The notes beneath the pieces were generated by a model that worked only from the letters and a program-made list of their open reading frames with translations, was not told the DNA's origin and ran no database searches. From Chrysiogenales bacterium (GTDB lineage Bacteria; Acidobacteriota; Aminicenantia; UBA2199), in NCBI GenBank assembly GCA_004525465.1, contig SPCN01000054.1, positions 1 to 11,136 on the forward strand: a stretch of 11,136 nt of DNA. Reading direction: 5' to 3'. A program made the translations under genes and the position numbers. Of this stretch, positions 1 to 6,509 are shown in pieces; within the stretch, counting starts at the first letter, position 1, and each line of letters starts with the position of its first letter.

Positions 1-664
1 GACAACGACCATTATCGGCGGCAGCGGCAGCGGCAAGAGCGTCCTTTTCAAGCATATCATCGGCCTGATGAAGCCCGATTCCGGGTCCATTTTGGTGGAA
101 GGCGAGGACATCACCAAAATGAGGGAAATCGACCTCTACCGCATGGTGGACATGTTTGGTATGGTTTTTCAGAGTGGAGCCCTTTTCGATTCCTTGAGCG
201 TAGGCGCGAACGTGGCCTTCGGCATCAAAAATCGCAAAGATATGGATGCCGCGGCCATCGATTTGATAATCGAGCGCAGCCTGAACCAGGTCGGGCTCTC
301 TGATATAGCCCAGTTGCTGCCTGCGGAACTCAGCGGCGGTATGAAAAAAAGGGTGGCCATCGCCCGGGTCATTGCCAAAGAGCCAGCCATCATCATGTTC
401 GACGAGCCCACAACCGGCCTGGATCCAATCATGGCCGACATGATCAACGAGCTGATCATCAAGGTCAGCGCCGATCCGGGGATCACATCCATTGTCATTA
501 CCCACGACATGGTCAGCGCTTACAAGATCTCCGACAAAATCGCGGTTCTCTTCGAAGGGGAGATCATTGAAACCGGCAGTCCCGAGGAGATCCGCAACAC
601 CAAAAACGCCGTGGTCCGGCAATTCATTGAAGGCAAGGCCGAAGGACCTATCAAGATAAGGTGA
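1..664 (+). CDS. MlaF-like ABC transporter ATP-binding protein (5' end missing)
   Basis: This is the ATPase subunit of an MCE-type (Mla/Ttg2-like) lipid transport system, which powers phospholipid movement between inner and outer membranes. The reading frame is open from base 2, so the first in-frame ATG at 68 is internal. The visible 220 residues include a Walker A at residues 6-13 (GGSGSGKS), a Q-loop in MVFQSGALFDSLSVGANV that is typical of MlaF, the signature LSGGM (110-114) rather than the commoner LSGGQ, Walker B IIMFDEP with the catalytic Glu (about 132-136), and the switch His in ITHD (168). LSGGM and QSGALF distinguish MlaF-type ATPases from most importers. Only about 30 N-terminal residues should be missing. 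The gene ends 4 bases before the MCE gene, so the two are probably cotranscribed and act together. The MlaE-like permease is expected just upstream, outside the window. The family call is confident; the exact substrate is unknown. Confidence 0.93.
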   Translation, partial: TTTIIGGSGSGKSVLFKHIIGLMKPDSGSILVEGEDITKMREIDLYRMVDMFGMVFQSGALFDSLSVGANVAFGIKNRKDMDAAAIDLIIERSLNQVGLSDIAQLLPAELSGGMKKRVAIARVIAKEPAIIMFDEPTTGLDPIMADMINELIIKVSADPGITSIVITHDMVSAYKISDKIAVLFEGEIIETGSPEEIRNTKNAVVRQFIEGKAEGPIKIR

Positions 665-668
665 CAAT

Positions 669-1988
669 ATGAAAAAAGAAATTAAATTGGGAATTTTCCT
701 GATGGTCGTGTTCGTCGTTTTTTCCTATTTCATCATCAAAACCGAATCCTGCAGCGAATTCTTTTCCAAGGGCAAACGCTATCCGATTTACGGCAAATTC
801 GCATCGGTAGCCGGCATGTATACGACAGCTCCGGTGCGCCTGGCCGGGGTGAAGATCGGCCTCGTGGGTAAAATAACCCTCGAAGGGCGCAAGGCCGTGG
901 TACGCATGATGATCAACAAGCGCTACCGTATCCTGGATGACGCCCGGGCCAGCATTTCAACTATCGGCTTTGTAGGTGAGAAATACATTGAGATCGTTTA
1001 CAAGGATGAATTCAACAATCCCCGCACCAGGGAAATCGAGCCCGGGGGCGAAATTCTGGTGATCGAACCTTTCAACCTTGACGAATTGAAGGCTAAATTC
1101 GACAATATTTACGAACGCACCATCCAGATCACCGATTCCATCAACGAGATCATTTCCGACAAGTATTCCAAGGAATCCCTGCGCGCGTCTTTCATCAATC
1201 TGAGATCCATCACCGAAAAACTGAATACCATGCTCGCTGAAACCGGCCAGGTCGGCCGGGTCTTGGAGAACATGGACCAGATCTCGGTGAAAATGTCGCG
1301 AACCGTGGACATGGTGGATCATTTCGTCGAGGCAATGGATGCGGCTTTCGCCGACGACCAAAAAGGCCTGCTTGGGGATCTTAAAAGCACCAGCGAGAAG
1401 ATCGATCGCGTCGCCGTCGACCTGACCCGGATCAGCGACGATCTGCGCCAGGGCAAGGGCACGGCCGGAAAACTGCTTCAGGACGAGGAATTGTATAAAA
1501 AGATCGACGCGTCGGTCAGTTCCGTCCAGTCCATGCTGCAGGACCTGGAAAAAAAGAAGAAATCCCTGGATGCCATCACCTTTAATTATGCCGTACACTT
1601 CGATTATTTTACCAGGCTTAAAAAGGCCCGCTCGGCACTGGGCATGGACATCTCCACGCCGGGCTTTCTGATCATGACCGAAGTGAACGAGGACCCGCTC
1701 AGCGGCGATCCGCGCTTCACCGCCCTGGGTGGAAAAAAAATCACGGCTTTTTCCGTGAGCGCCGGGTTGATCGAATCGGATCTGGGTGCGGCCTTGCGCC
1801 TGAGCATGCTGGACAACAGGCTGAGCCTCGACATATATGCCTACCGGTTCAACCGTGAAAAGAATCCGCTTTTGAAAACCATGCTGCGTTTTTCACTGTC
1901 GAAAAATATCCATGTCCAAGCCGGCTATTACGATCTGCTGCAGCCCCAGAACCGCGAATTCATGATAGGGATCAGTTTCGGTAACTAA
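669..1988 (+). CDS. MlaD-like MCE-domain protein with beta-rich C-terminal extension
   Basis: This is the substrate-binding MCE subunit of a lipid transporter, anchored in the inner membrane and facing the periplasm. Residues 7-23 form one hydrophobic membrane anchor. The MCE domain covers about 37-115 (GKFASVAGMYTTAPVRLAGVKIGLVGKI, then a hydrophobic strand around FVGEKYIEIVY). Residues about 135-300 are predicted helical and contain the GTAGKLLQDEELY segment common in MCE proteins. Residues about 300-439 are different: alternating hydrophobic and polar strands with tight turns (FSVSAGLIESDLGAALRLSMLDNRLSLD and onward) ending in FMIGISFGN, which resembles an outer-membrane barrel or barrel-like domain. 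At 439 residues it is much longer than E. coli MlaD (about 180). The ATG at 669 lies 4 bases after the ATPase stop and partly shares its end with a GGTGA ribosome site. The MCE assignment is strong; the barrel-like nature of the C-terminus is inference from residue pattern. Confidence 0.92.
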   Translation: MKKEIKLGIFLMVVFVVFSYFIIKTESCSEFFSKGKRYPIYGKFASVAGMYTTAPVRLAGVKIGLVGKITLEGRKAVVRMMINKRYRILDDARASISTIGFVGEKYIEIVYKDEFNNPRTREIEPGGEILVIEPFNLDELKAKFDNIYERTIQITDSINEIISDKYSKESLRASFINLRSITEKLNTMLAETGQVGRVLENMDQISVKMSRTVDMVDHFVEAMDAAFADDQKGLLGDLKSTSEKIDRVAVDLTRISDDLRQGKGTAGKLLQDEELYKKIDASVSSVQSMLQDLEKKKKSLDAITFNYAVHFDYFTRLKKARSALGMDISTPGFLIMTEVNEDPLSGDPRFTALGGKKITAFSVSAGLIESDLGAALRLSMLDNRLSLDIYAYRFNREKNPLLKTMLRFSLSKNIHVQAGYYDLLQPQNREFMIGISFGN

Positions 1989-1992
1989 AAAT

Positions 1993-3345
1993 ATGAAGAG
2001 TACCGGCAAGTTCGAATGCATCGAGTGCGGATTCCAAAGCCCAAAATACTATGGGCGCTGTCCGCAATGCCAGGCCTGGAACACCATGGTTGAAAGCGCA
2101 AGCGGGGAAACAGCCGCCGCCGACGAATCAACGCCGATAAATTTGCCGCAAAAGATCAGCGAGATTGATCCGCGCGAGATCGGGCGGCTGGTAACCGGCA
2201 TGGACGAATTCGACCGTGTGCTGGGCGGCGGCATCGTCAGCCATTCGGTGATCCTGATCGGCGGCGAACCCGGAGTGGGCAAATCCACCTTGCTCCTGGA
2301 AGTATCGGCTCTGCTGTCCGCAAAAGGCAAGAAAGTACTGTACTATTCCGGTGAAGAATCAGCGCTGCAGATCAAGCTCAGGGCCGAAAGACTGGCCATA
2401 CATTCCGACAACATTTACCTGTTCACCATAGGCACGCTGGAAGATCTGAAAAGCCATGTCCGGGAACTCAAGCCGGATTTTCTGATCATCGATTCCATTC
2501 AGACCATCACCTCCAAAAAAACCGCGCCCATGAGCGGCTCGGTTTCATCGTTGCGCTACGTGACCGCGGAGATCATCGAATTGACCAAAAAAAACGGCAT
2601 TACCGTATTCATTATCGGCCATATCACCAAAGAGGGGCAGCTGGCCGGGCCAAAAACGCTCGAACACATGGTGGATGCCGTCCTTTATTTTCAGGGTGAG
2701 ACGCAGACCGATATCAGGCTCCTGCGCGCCGAAAAAAACCGCTTCGGTCCAATGAATGAGATAGGCATTTTTCAAATGAGCGAAAAAGGCTTGACCTCGG
2801 TAAACGACCCTTCGCAAATATTGATTCAGAACCGCCAGGCGCCAGCTCCAGGGACCGCTATTTTTCCGGCCATGAACGGCTTGCGCCCGCTGCTTACCGA
2901 GATACAGGCCCTGGTCAGCGAAAGCCCGTTTGCCGGAAATCCGCGTCGCATTGCCATCGGTTTTGACAATTATCGATTGTCCATGCTTATATCGATCATT
3001 GAGAAAAAACTGAAACTGCCTTTTTATAAATCCGATGTCTTCCTGAATATTACCGGAGGCATGGTCATTCGTGAACCGGCCGCCGATCTGGCTGTATGTT
3101 CAGCCCTGATATCAAGTTACAAAAATATCAACCCCCGCCCCAATTCGATCATCATGGGGGAGGTCGGGCTGACCGGCGAGATAAGGCCGATCAGCTTCCT
3201 GGAGACCAGGCTGAAAGAGTCTATAAGACAGGGTTTTTCAACCATGTGCCTTCCGGCCGGACAGAGCCAGTCACCTAATTATCATGACATATCGGTTGTT
3301 TCCATCAAAAACATCCGTGATTTGCTTGATTTTATTAAAAAATAA
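1993..3345 (+). CDS. radA: DNA repair protein RadA (Sms)
   Basis: RadA is a RecA-like ATPase and DnaB-type helicase that promotes branch migration during recombination repair. All family parts are present in 450 residues, the usual length. There is an N-terminal C4 zinc finger with C9, C12, C23 and C26, a Walker A at 90-98 (GGEPGVGKS), a Walker B around FLIIDS (163-168), the diagnostic KNRFG motif at 248-252, and a C-terminal Lon-protease-like domain from about 280 (SPFAGNPRRIAIGFDNYRLS, then GEVGLTGEIRPI). The Lon-like domain in RadA is structural rather than proteolytic. The ATG lies 4 bases after the MCE stop with no good Shine-Dalgarno sequence, so translation may depend on coupling to the upstream gene. 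Pairing with lipid-transport genes is probably a matter of transcription unit rather than function. Confidence 0.97.
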   Translation: MKSTGKFECIECGFQSPKYYGRCPQCQAWNTMVESASGETAAADESTPINLPQKISEIDPREIGRLVTGMDEFDRVLGGGIVSHSVILIGGEPGVGKSTLLLEVSALLSAKGKKVLYYSGEESALQIKLRAERLAIHSDNIYLFTIGTLEDLKSHVRELKPDFLIIDSIQTITSKKTAPMSGSVSSLRYVTAEIIELTKKNGITVFIIGHITKEGQLAGPKTLEHMVDAVLYFQGETQTDIRLLRAEKNRFGPMNEIGIFQMSEKGLTSVNDPSQILIQNRQAPAPGTAIFPAMNGLRPLLTEIQALVSESPFAGNPRRIAIGFDNYRLSMLISIIEKKLKLPFYKSDVFLNITGGMVIREPAADLAVCSALISSYKNINPRPNSIIMGEVGLTGEIRPISFLETRLKESIRQGFSTMCLPAGQSQSPNYHDISVVSIKNIRDLLDFIKK

Positions 3346-3369
3346 CCGTCGCGACCTTGGCCGCAACAA

Positions 3370-3398
3370 TTGAAATTTTCCGCAAAATAGTTTACAAT
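3370..3398 (+). promoter_or_regulatory. Candidate sigma-70 type promoter (upstream)
   Basis: A -35 element TTGAAA (3370-3375) and a -10 element TACAAT (3393-3398) are separated by exactly 17 bases; each differs from consensus at one position. It sits in the AT-rich 97-base gap after radA and points at the PIN-TRAM gene. The initiation point would be near 3405, giving a leader of about 40 bases. Read by eye; no transcript evidence. Confidence 0.6.
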
Positions 3399-3420
3399 TA
3401 ATTATTCATTAAACTATATT
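3391..3420 (+). promoter_or_regulatory. Second, overlapping candidate promoter
   Basis: TTTACA (3391-3396) and TATATT (3415-3420) lie 18 bases apart and overlap the -10 element of the upstream candidate. The two would give tandem starts about 22 bases apart, both serving the PIN-TRAM gene. It is weaker than the upstream candidate because each hexamer is further from consensus in an AT-rich background where such matches arise by chance. Confidence 0.35.
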
Positions 3421-3445
3421 AAATTTCATTAAAGGAGATAACTTG

Positions 3446-4429
3446 ATGTTCATTTATTTTTATAAATTAATATTCATTGTCATTTTCGGTTTAATCGGTT
3501 ATACATACCCGCCGTTTCAAGGCACTTCCAAGGAACTGGGCGCCATGCTCGGCGCCGCTTTCGCCCTTTCACTTTTGCTGCTGGTTTTTAAAATAAAAAA
3601 ATCCGAATTAAAGCACCTTTGGAGCGCCTCTCTGGGTTTGCTTGGGGGCGTGGCGATCGGTTGGATCATGTTCCAGCTGTTCAACTTGATTGCCATGTCG
3701 TTTTCGGCCTATGTATTTTTCAAAGCTCTTTTTCTTTTCGGTATTCCGGTGACCGGTTTTTTCATTGGGATCAGCAAACCCAATATGTTCTCGCCACTGA
3801 ATATCAAGGAATTTTTTCGGGGCAGCAGTGCTTTCACCCAGTCTTATCTTCTCGATACCAGCGCCATCATTGACGGCAGGATGGTTTCCATTGCTCTATC
3901 GGGATTCGTCGAAGGCGAATTGATCATCACCCAGTTTGTTCTGGCCGAGCTGCAATTCATTGCCGATTCCAGCGATCCCAATAAAAAACTAAGGGGGAAA
4001 AGGGGATTGGATGTCATCGAACAGCTGCAGCAGAATAAGGAAATATCGGTAACGATTTTGAATAAAAATGTTCCCGGCATAAAAGAAGTCGACCAAAAGC
4101 TTGTTTTATTAGCCAAGGAGCACAATTTCAAGGTCATTACCAACGATATTAATCTGAGCAAAATCGCCAAACTGCAGGATGTCAAGGTTCTGAACGTCAA
4201 CGAGTTGGCCTTCGCCCTCAAACCCATTGTTTATCCTGGGGAGAAATTGCAGATCAAGATCACCAAGGAAGGAAAAGAGAAAAAGCAGGGGTTGGCCTAC
4301 CTGGAGGACGGAACCATGGTCGTGGTCGATGATGCCAAAACTGACATCGGCCACGAATTGGAAATAGAAGTGACTTCGGTTCTGCAATCGACATCAGGCA
4401 AGATCATCTTTGGTAGAAAAACATCATGA
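3446..4429 (+). CDS. YacL-like membrane PIN-TRAM domain protein
   Basis: This belongs to the YacL family: several N-terminal membrane helices followed by a PIN nuclease-like domain and a C-terminal TRAM domain. The ATG at 3446 is preferred to the TTG at 3443 because AAGGAG at 3432-3437 then has an 8-base spacing; this gives 327 residues. Hydrophobic segments at about 3-20, 30-50, 62-82 and 86-108 suggest four membrane helices. The PIN domain (about 134-255) starts at YLLDTSAIIDGR and shows the expected acidic residues D137, E169, D189 and D234 (VITND). TRAM, an RNA-binding fold, covers about 262-325 (YPGEKLQI to KIIFGRK). PIN domains often cut RNA, so a membrane-tethered ribonuclease is plausible, but the target is not known for this family. 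It overlaps ispF by 4 bases (ATGA). Family call confident, activity inferred. Confidence 0.9.
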   Translation: MFIYFYKLIFIVIFGLIGYTYPPFQGTSKELGAMLGAAFALSLLLLVFKIKKSELKHLWSASLGLLGGVAIGWIMFQLFNLIAMSFSAYVFFKALFLFGIPVTGFFIGISKPNMFSPLNIKEFFRGSSAFTQSYLLDTSAIIDGRMVSIALSGFVEGELIITQFVLAELQFIADSSDPNKKLRGKRGLDVIEQLQQNKEISVTILNKNVPGIKEVDQKLVLLAKEHNFKVITNDINLSKIAKLQDVKVLNVNELAFALKPIVYPGEKLQIKITKEGKEKKQGLAYLEDGTMVVVDDAKTDIGHELEIEVTSVLQSTSGKIIFGRKTS

Positions 4430-4932
4430 TAAAAATCCGTTCAGGAATCGGTTACGATATTCATAGGCTGGTCCGTGGAAACGGGTTGATGATTGGCGGA
4501 GTGAAAGTCAGCGATTCCCTTGCAGCGCATGCCCATTCCGATGGAGACGTGCTGATCCATTCCCTGATCGACGCTTTGCTGGGGGCCATGGGAGGCCAGC
4601 CCGATATCGGGGAATTGTTTCCCGACAACGATCCGGCCTTTAAAGGCATTGCCAGTTCAGTTTTGCTGAACAAAGTTAAGCAATTGCTGGCTGGCAACAA
4701 TTTCGAAATACTCAACCTGGACTGTGTTCTGGTTATGGAAGAACCCAAGATCAGCCCCTTCAAAAGAGAAATAGTAAAAAATATCACCAATATATTGGGG
4801 ATTCCCCAATCTGATTTCAATTTAAAAGCCAAGAGCAAAGAAAAACTCGATGCCGTAGGCAGGGGAGAGGCGCTCGAATGTTTCAGTATGGCCATGATCC
4901 GCTTGCAGAGCAAGTCAACGGAAGGACAATGA
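4426..4932 (+). CDS. ispF: 2-C-methyl-D-erythritol 2,4-cyclodiphosphate synthase
   Basis: IspF converts 4-diphosphocytidyl-methylerythritol 2-phosphate to methylerythritol cyclodiphosphate, releasing CMP, in the cytosolic MEP route to isoprenoid precursors. The 168-residue length is normal for a homotrimer subunit. The metal-binding D11-x-H13 occurs in GIGYDIHRL and the third ligand His is H45 in HSDGDVLIHSLIDAL. The LFPDNDPAFKG segment and the C-terminal GRGEALECFSMAMI match the family; the usual TTTEKLGFTGRGE reads KSKEKLDAVGRGE, a mild divergence. The start overlaps the PIN-TRAM stop as ATGA, implying translational coupling. IspD, the usual neighbour or fusion partner two steps earlier in the pathway, is absent here and must be encoded elsewhere if the pathway is complete. 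Confidence 0.97.
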   Translation: MIKIRSGIGYDIHRLVRGNGLMIGGVKVSDSLAAHAHSDGDVLIHSLIDALLGAMGGQPDIGELFPDNDPAFKGIASSVLLNKVKQLLAGNNFEILNLDCVLVMEEPKISPFKREIVKNITNILGIPQSDFNLKAKSKEKLDAVGRGEALECFSMAMIRLQSKSTEGQ

Positions 4933-5001
4933 GAGTGTTAGTGTTAGTTAAGAAATTAAACCAAACTGAAAGTGTTTTTGCATATAAAAAATGCTATGTA
5001 G

Positions 5002-5022
5002 GGGCGGGTTTGCAACCCTCCC
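5002..5022. repeat. GC-rich hairpin, possible dispersed intergenic repeat
   Basis: GGGCGGGTT (5002-5010) and AACCCTCCC (5014-5022) pair at eight of nine positions around a TGC loop. It is markedly GC-rich in an otherwise AT-rich gap between ispF and der. It is not followed by a T run, so it does not look like an intrinsic terminator. Motifs of the form GGGGCGGGTTTGCAACCC are familiar to me as multi-copy intergenic elements in other bacterial genomes, so a repeat-family copy is possible; only one copy is visible here. It lies inside the spurious N-terminal extension of the der frame. Confidence 0.4.
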
Positions 5023-5038
5023 GGCAGATGAATTACAA

Positions 5039-6349
5039 ATGGGCATAATTCCGCTAATAACCATCGTCGGTGTTCCCAATACCGGAAAATCCACTCTTTT
5101 TAACCGCATTCTCGGCAAAAGGAAAGCACTGGTTCATTCCCTGCCAGGGATGACCAGGGACATCTTCCGCCAAAAAGTCAAAATAAATGAGCAATGGTTC
5201 GCTCTGCAGGATAGCGGTGGGTTTTTCCTTGATAAAGAGATCATAACCCTTGAAATCAACAAGAAAATTTTAAGGGCCGCTGAAAAATCGGATCTGATCA
5301 TATTTTTATTTGACGGCAAAAGAGAATTGCTGGGATATGAAAAAGATCTGTATCTGCAGATTAAAAGGCTGCATAAGCATATTATCCCGGTATTGAACAA
5401 AGTCGATAATCTTGATCGATTCATCCCGCCATCGACATATTTTGAATTAAAAACTGATTTTGTTTATATTTCCGCCGAACACAATCTTGGGGTGGAAGTT
5501 CTTCTCGATCAAATCACCCGTCTCCTGCAAAACTCGACACCAGTTGTTCCTGATCTCAACAATGCCCCCAGGATAAGCATTATCGGTAAACCGAATGTAG
5601 GCAAATCTTCCATCATTAACAAGATCTTGAATGATGAATTGGTTATCGTCAGTCCCTTGCCGGGCACCACCAGGGATTCCATTGACCTGGAAGTAATACG
5701 CAACCGCCAGAGGTTTATTTTGGTGGATAATGCCGGTATCAGAAAACTGCAGAAGATCAAGGAAGACACCGAAAGCGCCGCCGTCATCCGTGCTGAAAAA
5801 GAAATGCGCGCAGCAGACATAATTATTTTTATTATCGATATCTCCAAGCGTGTCGATCAAAACGATCTTTTGATCGCCCAAAAAATCGTCAAGGCAGCCA
5901 AACCGGTGATCATTGCCGCCAACAAGGCCGACCTGCTGTCCGAAAACACAGGCAGCAACAAGTTCTTCGCTCAAATCCATAACCGTTTCAATGCCCTTTA
6001 TTTTGCCGATTTTATTGCCGTTTCCGCCAAAACCGGCAAAAATATATTTCAAATGCTGGATCTGGCCGAAAGTGTCATGGCCAAGTTGGATGAAAAAATT
6101 AAACTTTCGTCATTCAACGAATTGGCAAAAAAGCTGCTGCGTGAAAGAAAACTGACTACATCAGATCACCGCATATTCAGTCCCAAATACATTTCCATTG
6201 AGTCACAGCGGCCATTTTTCATTAAATTTCACTGTAAATCTCCTTTAAAACTCAAAGCGGCTGATGAAATGTACCTGAAAAAAAGATTTACCCAGGAATT
6301 GCATTTTCAGGGCATACCCATCTTTTTCAAGATTTCCGCATCACGCTAA
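5039..6349 (+). CDS. der: Ribosome biogenesis GTPase Der (EngA)
   Basis: Der has two tandem GTPase domains and a C-terminal KH-like domain and is needed for maturation of the large ribosomal subunit. The frame is open back to an ATG at 4991, but the ATG at 5039 puts GVPNTGKS at residues 11-18 as in known Der proteins and gives 436 residues, the length of Bacillus EngA. Domain 1 shows G1 GVPNTGKST, G2 within GMTRD, G3 DSGG (58-61) and G4 NKVD (120-123). Domain 2 shows GKPNVGKSS (183-191), GTTRDSID, DNAG (230-233) and NKAD (295-298). The KH-like domain occupies about 355-436. Several motifs depart from the usual GRPNVGKST, DTGG, DTAG and NKWD, so the protein is divergent but apparently intact. 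No clear Shine-Dalgarno precedes 5039, so the start is the least certain point. Confidence 0.93.
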   Translation: MGIIPLITIVGVPNTGKSTLFNRILGKRKALVHSLPGMTRDIFRQKVKINEQWFALQDSGGFFLDKEIITLEINKKILRAAEKSDLIIFLFDGKRELLGYEKDLYLQIKRLHKHIIPVLNKVDNLDRFIPPSTYFELKTDFVYISAEHNLGVEVLLDQITRLLQNSTPVVPDLNNAPRISIIGKPNVGKSSIINKILNDELVIVSPLPGTTRDSIDLEVIRNRQRFILVDNAGIRKLQKIKEDTESAAVIRAEKEMRAADIIIFIIDISKRVDQNDLLIAQKIVKAAKPVIIAANKADLLSENTGSNKFFAQIHNRFNALYFADFIAVSAKTGKNIFQMLDLAESVMAKLDEKIKLSSFNELAKKLLRERKLTTSDHRIFSPKYISIESQRPFFIKFHCKSPLKLKAADEMYLKKRFTQELHFQGIPIFFKISASR

Positions 6350-6411
6350 TCCCTATATCGCTTAATTTTTCTTATTTTTCGTTTTATTTTTTCACTGACT
6401 TTGTTACTTTA

Positions 6412-6429
6412 ATGTCGACATGTCGACAT
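6412..6429. promoter_or_regulatory. Perfect 18-base palindrome upstream of parA (candidate operator)
   Basis: ATGTCGACATGTCGACAT is a perfect palindrome and at the same time a direct repeat of ATGTCGAC. It lies about 80 bases before the parA start and about 27 bases upstream of the parA -35 hexamer. Its GACAT/ATGTC core recurs in the inverted repeat at 6456-6475, which suggests one regulator binding both. The binding protein is unknown; ParA, ParB or an unlinked repressor are all possible. It does not resemble the usual parS sequence (TGTTTCACGTGAAACA). Confidence 0.5.
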
Positions 6430-6455
6430 GGCTAACAATCTTACTCATTATTTCT

Positions 6456-6475
6456 ATTGACATTCGTATGTCAAT
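6456..6475. promoter_or_regulatory. Inverted repeat overlapping the parA -35 element
   Basis: ATTGACAT (6456-6463) and ATGTCAAT (6468-6475) form 8-base inverted arms around TCGT. The left arm contains the TTGACA -35 hexamer of the parA promoter, so a protein bound here would block RNA polymerase. It shares the GACAT/ATGTC half-site with the palindrome 27 bases upstream. Confidence 0.5.
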
Positions 6476-6485
6476 CATTTATCAT
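6457..6485 (+). promoter_or_regulatory. Candidate sigma-70 type promoter for parAB
   Basis: A perfect -35 TTGACA (6457-6462) and a -10 TATCAT (6480-6485, one mismatch) are 17 bases apart. Transcription would begin near 6492, giving a leader of under 20 bases that still contains the parA ribosome site AAGGAG at 6499-6504. It is the best promoter match I found in the window. Confidence 0.65.
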
Positions 6486-6509
6486 GACCTGTCCAATTAA
6501 GGAGAAAAC

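Noticed and set aside
957..1598. 213-codon minus-strand frame opposite the MCE gene
   Set aside because: Its protein shows no family features and the MCE frame on the plus strand is clearly coding; it is an antisense shadow.
4991..5038. N-terminal extension of Der from the upstream ATG
   Set aside because: The 16 extra residues encode the GC-rich hairpin, and the later ATG gives the standard Der N-terminus and a 436-residue length.
5447..6052. 201-codon minus-strand frame opposite der
   Set aside because: The plus strand encodes recognisable Der motifs throughout; the antisense frame is low-complexity in pattern and unsupported.
6350..6410. Intrinsic terminator after der
   Set aside because: The stretch is T-rich, but I could find no stable GC-rich stem before the T runs.
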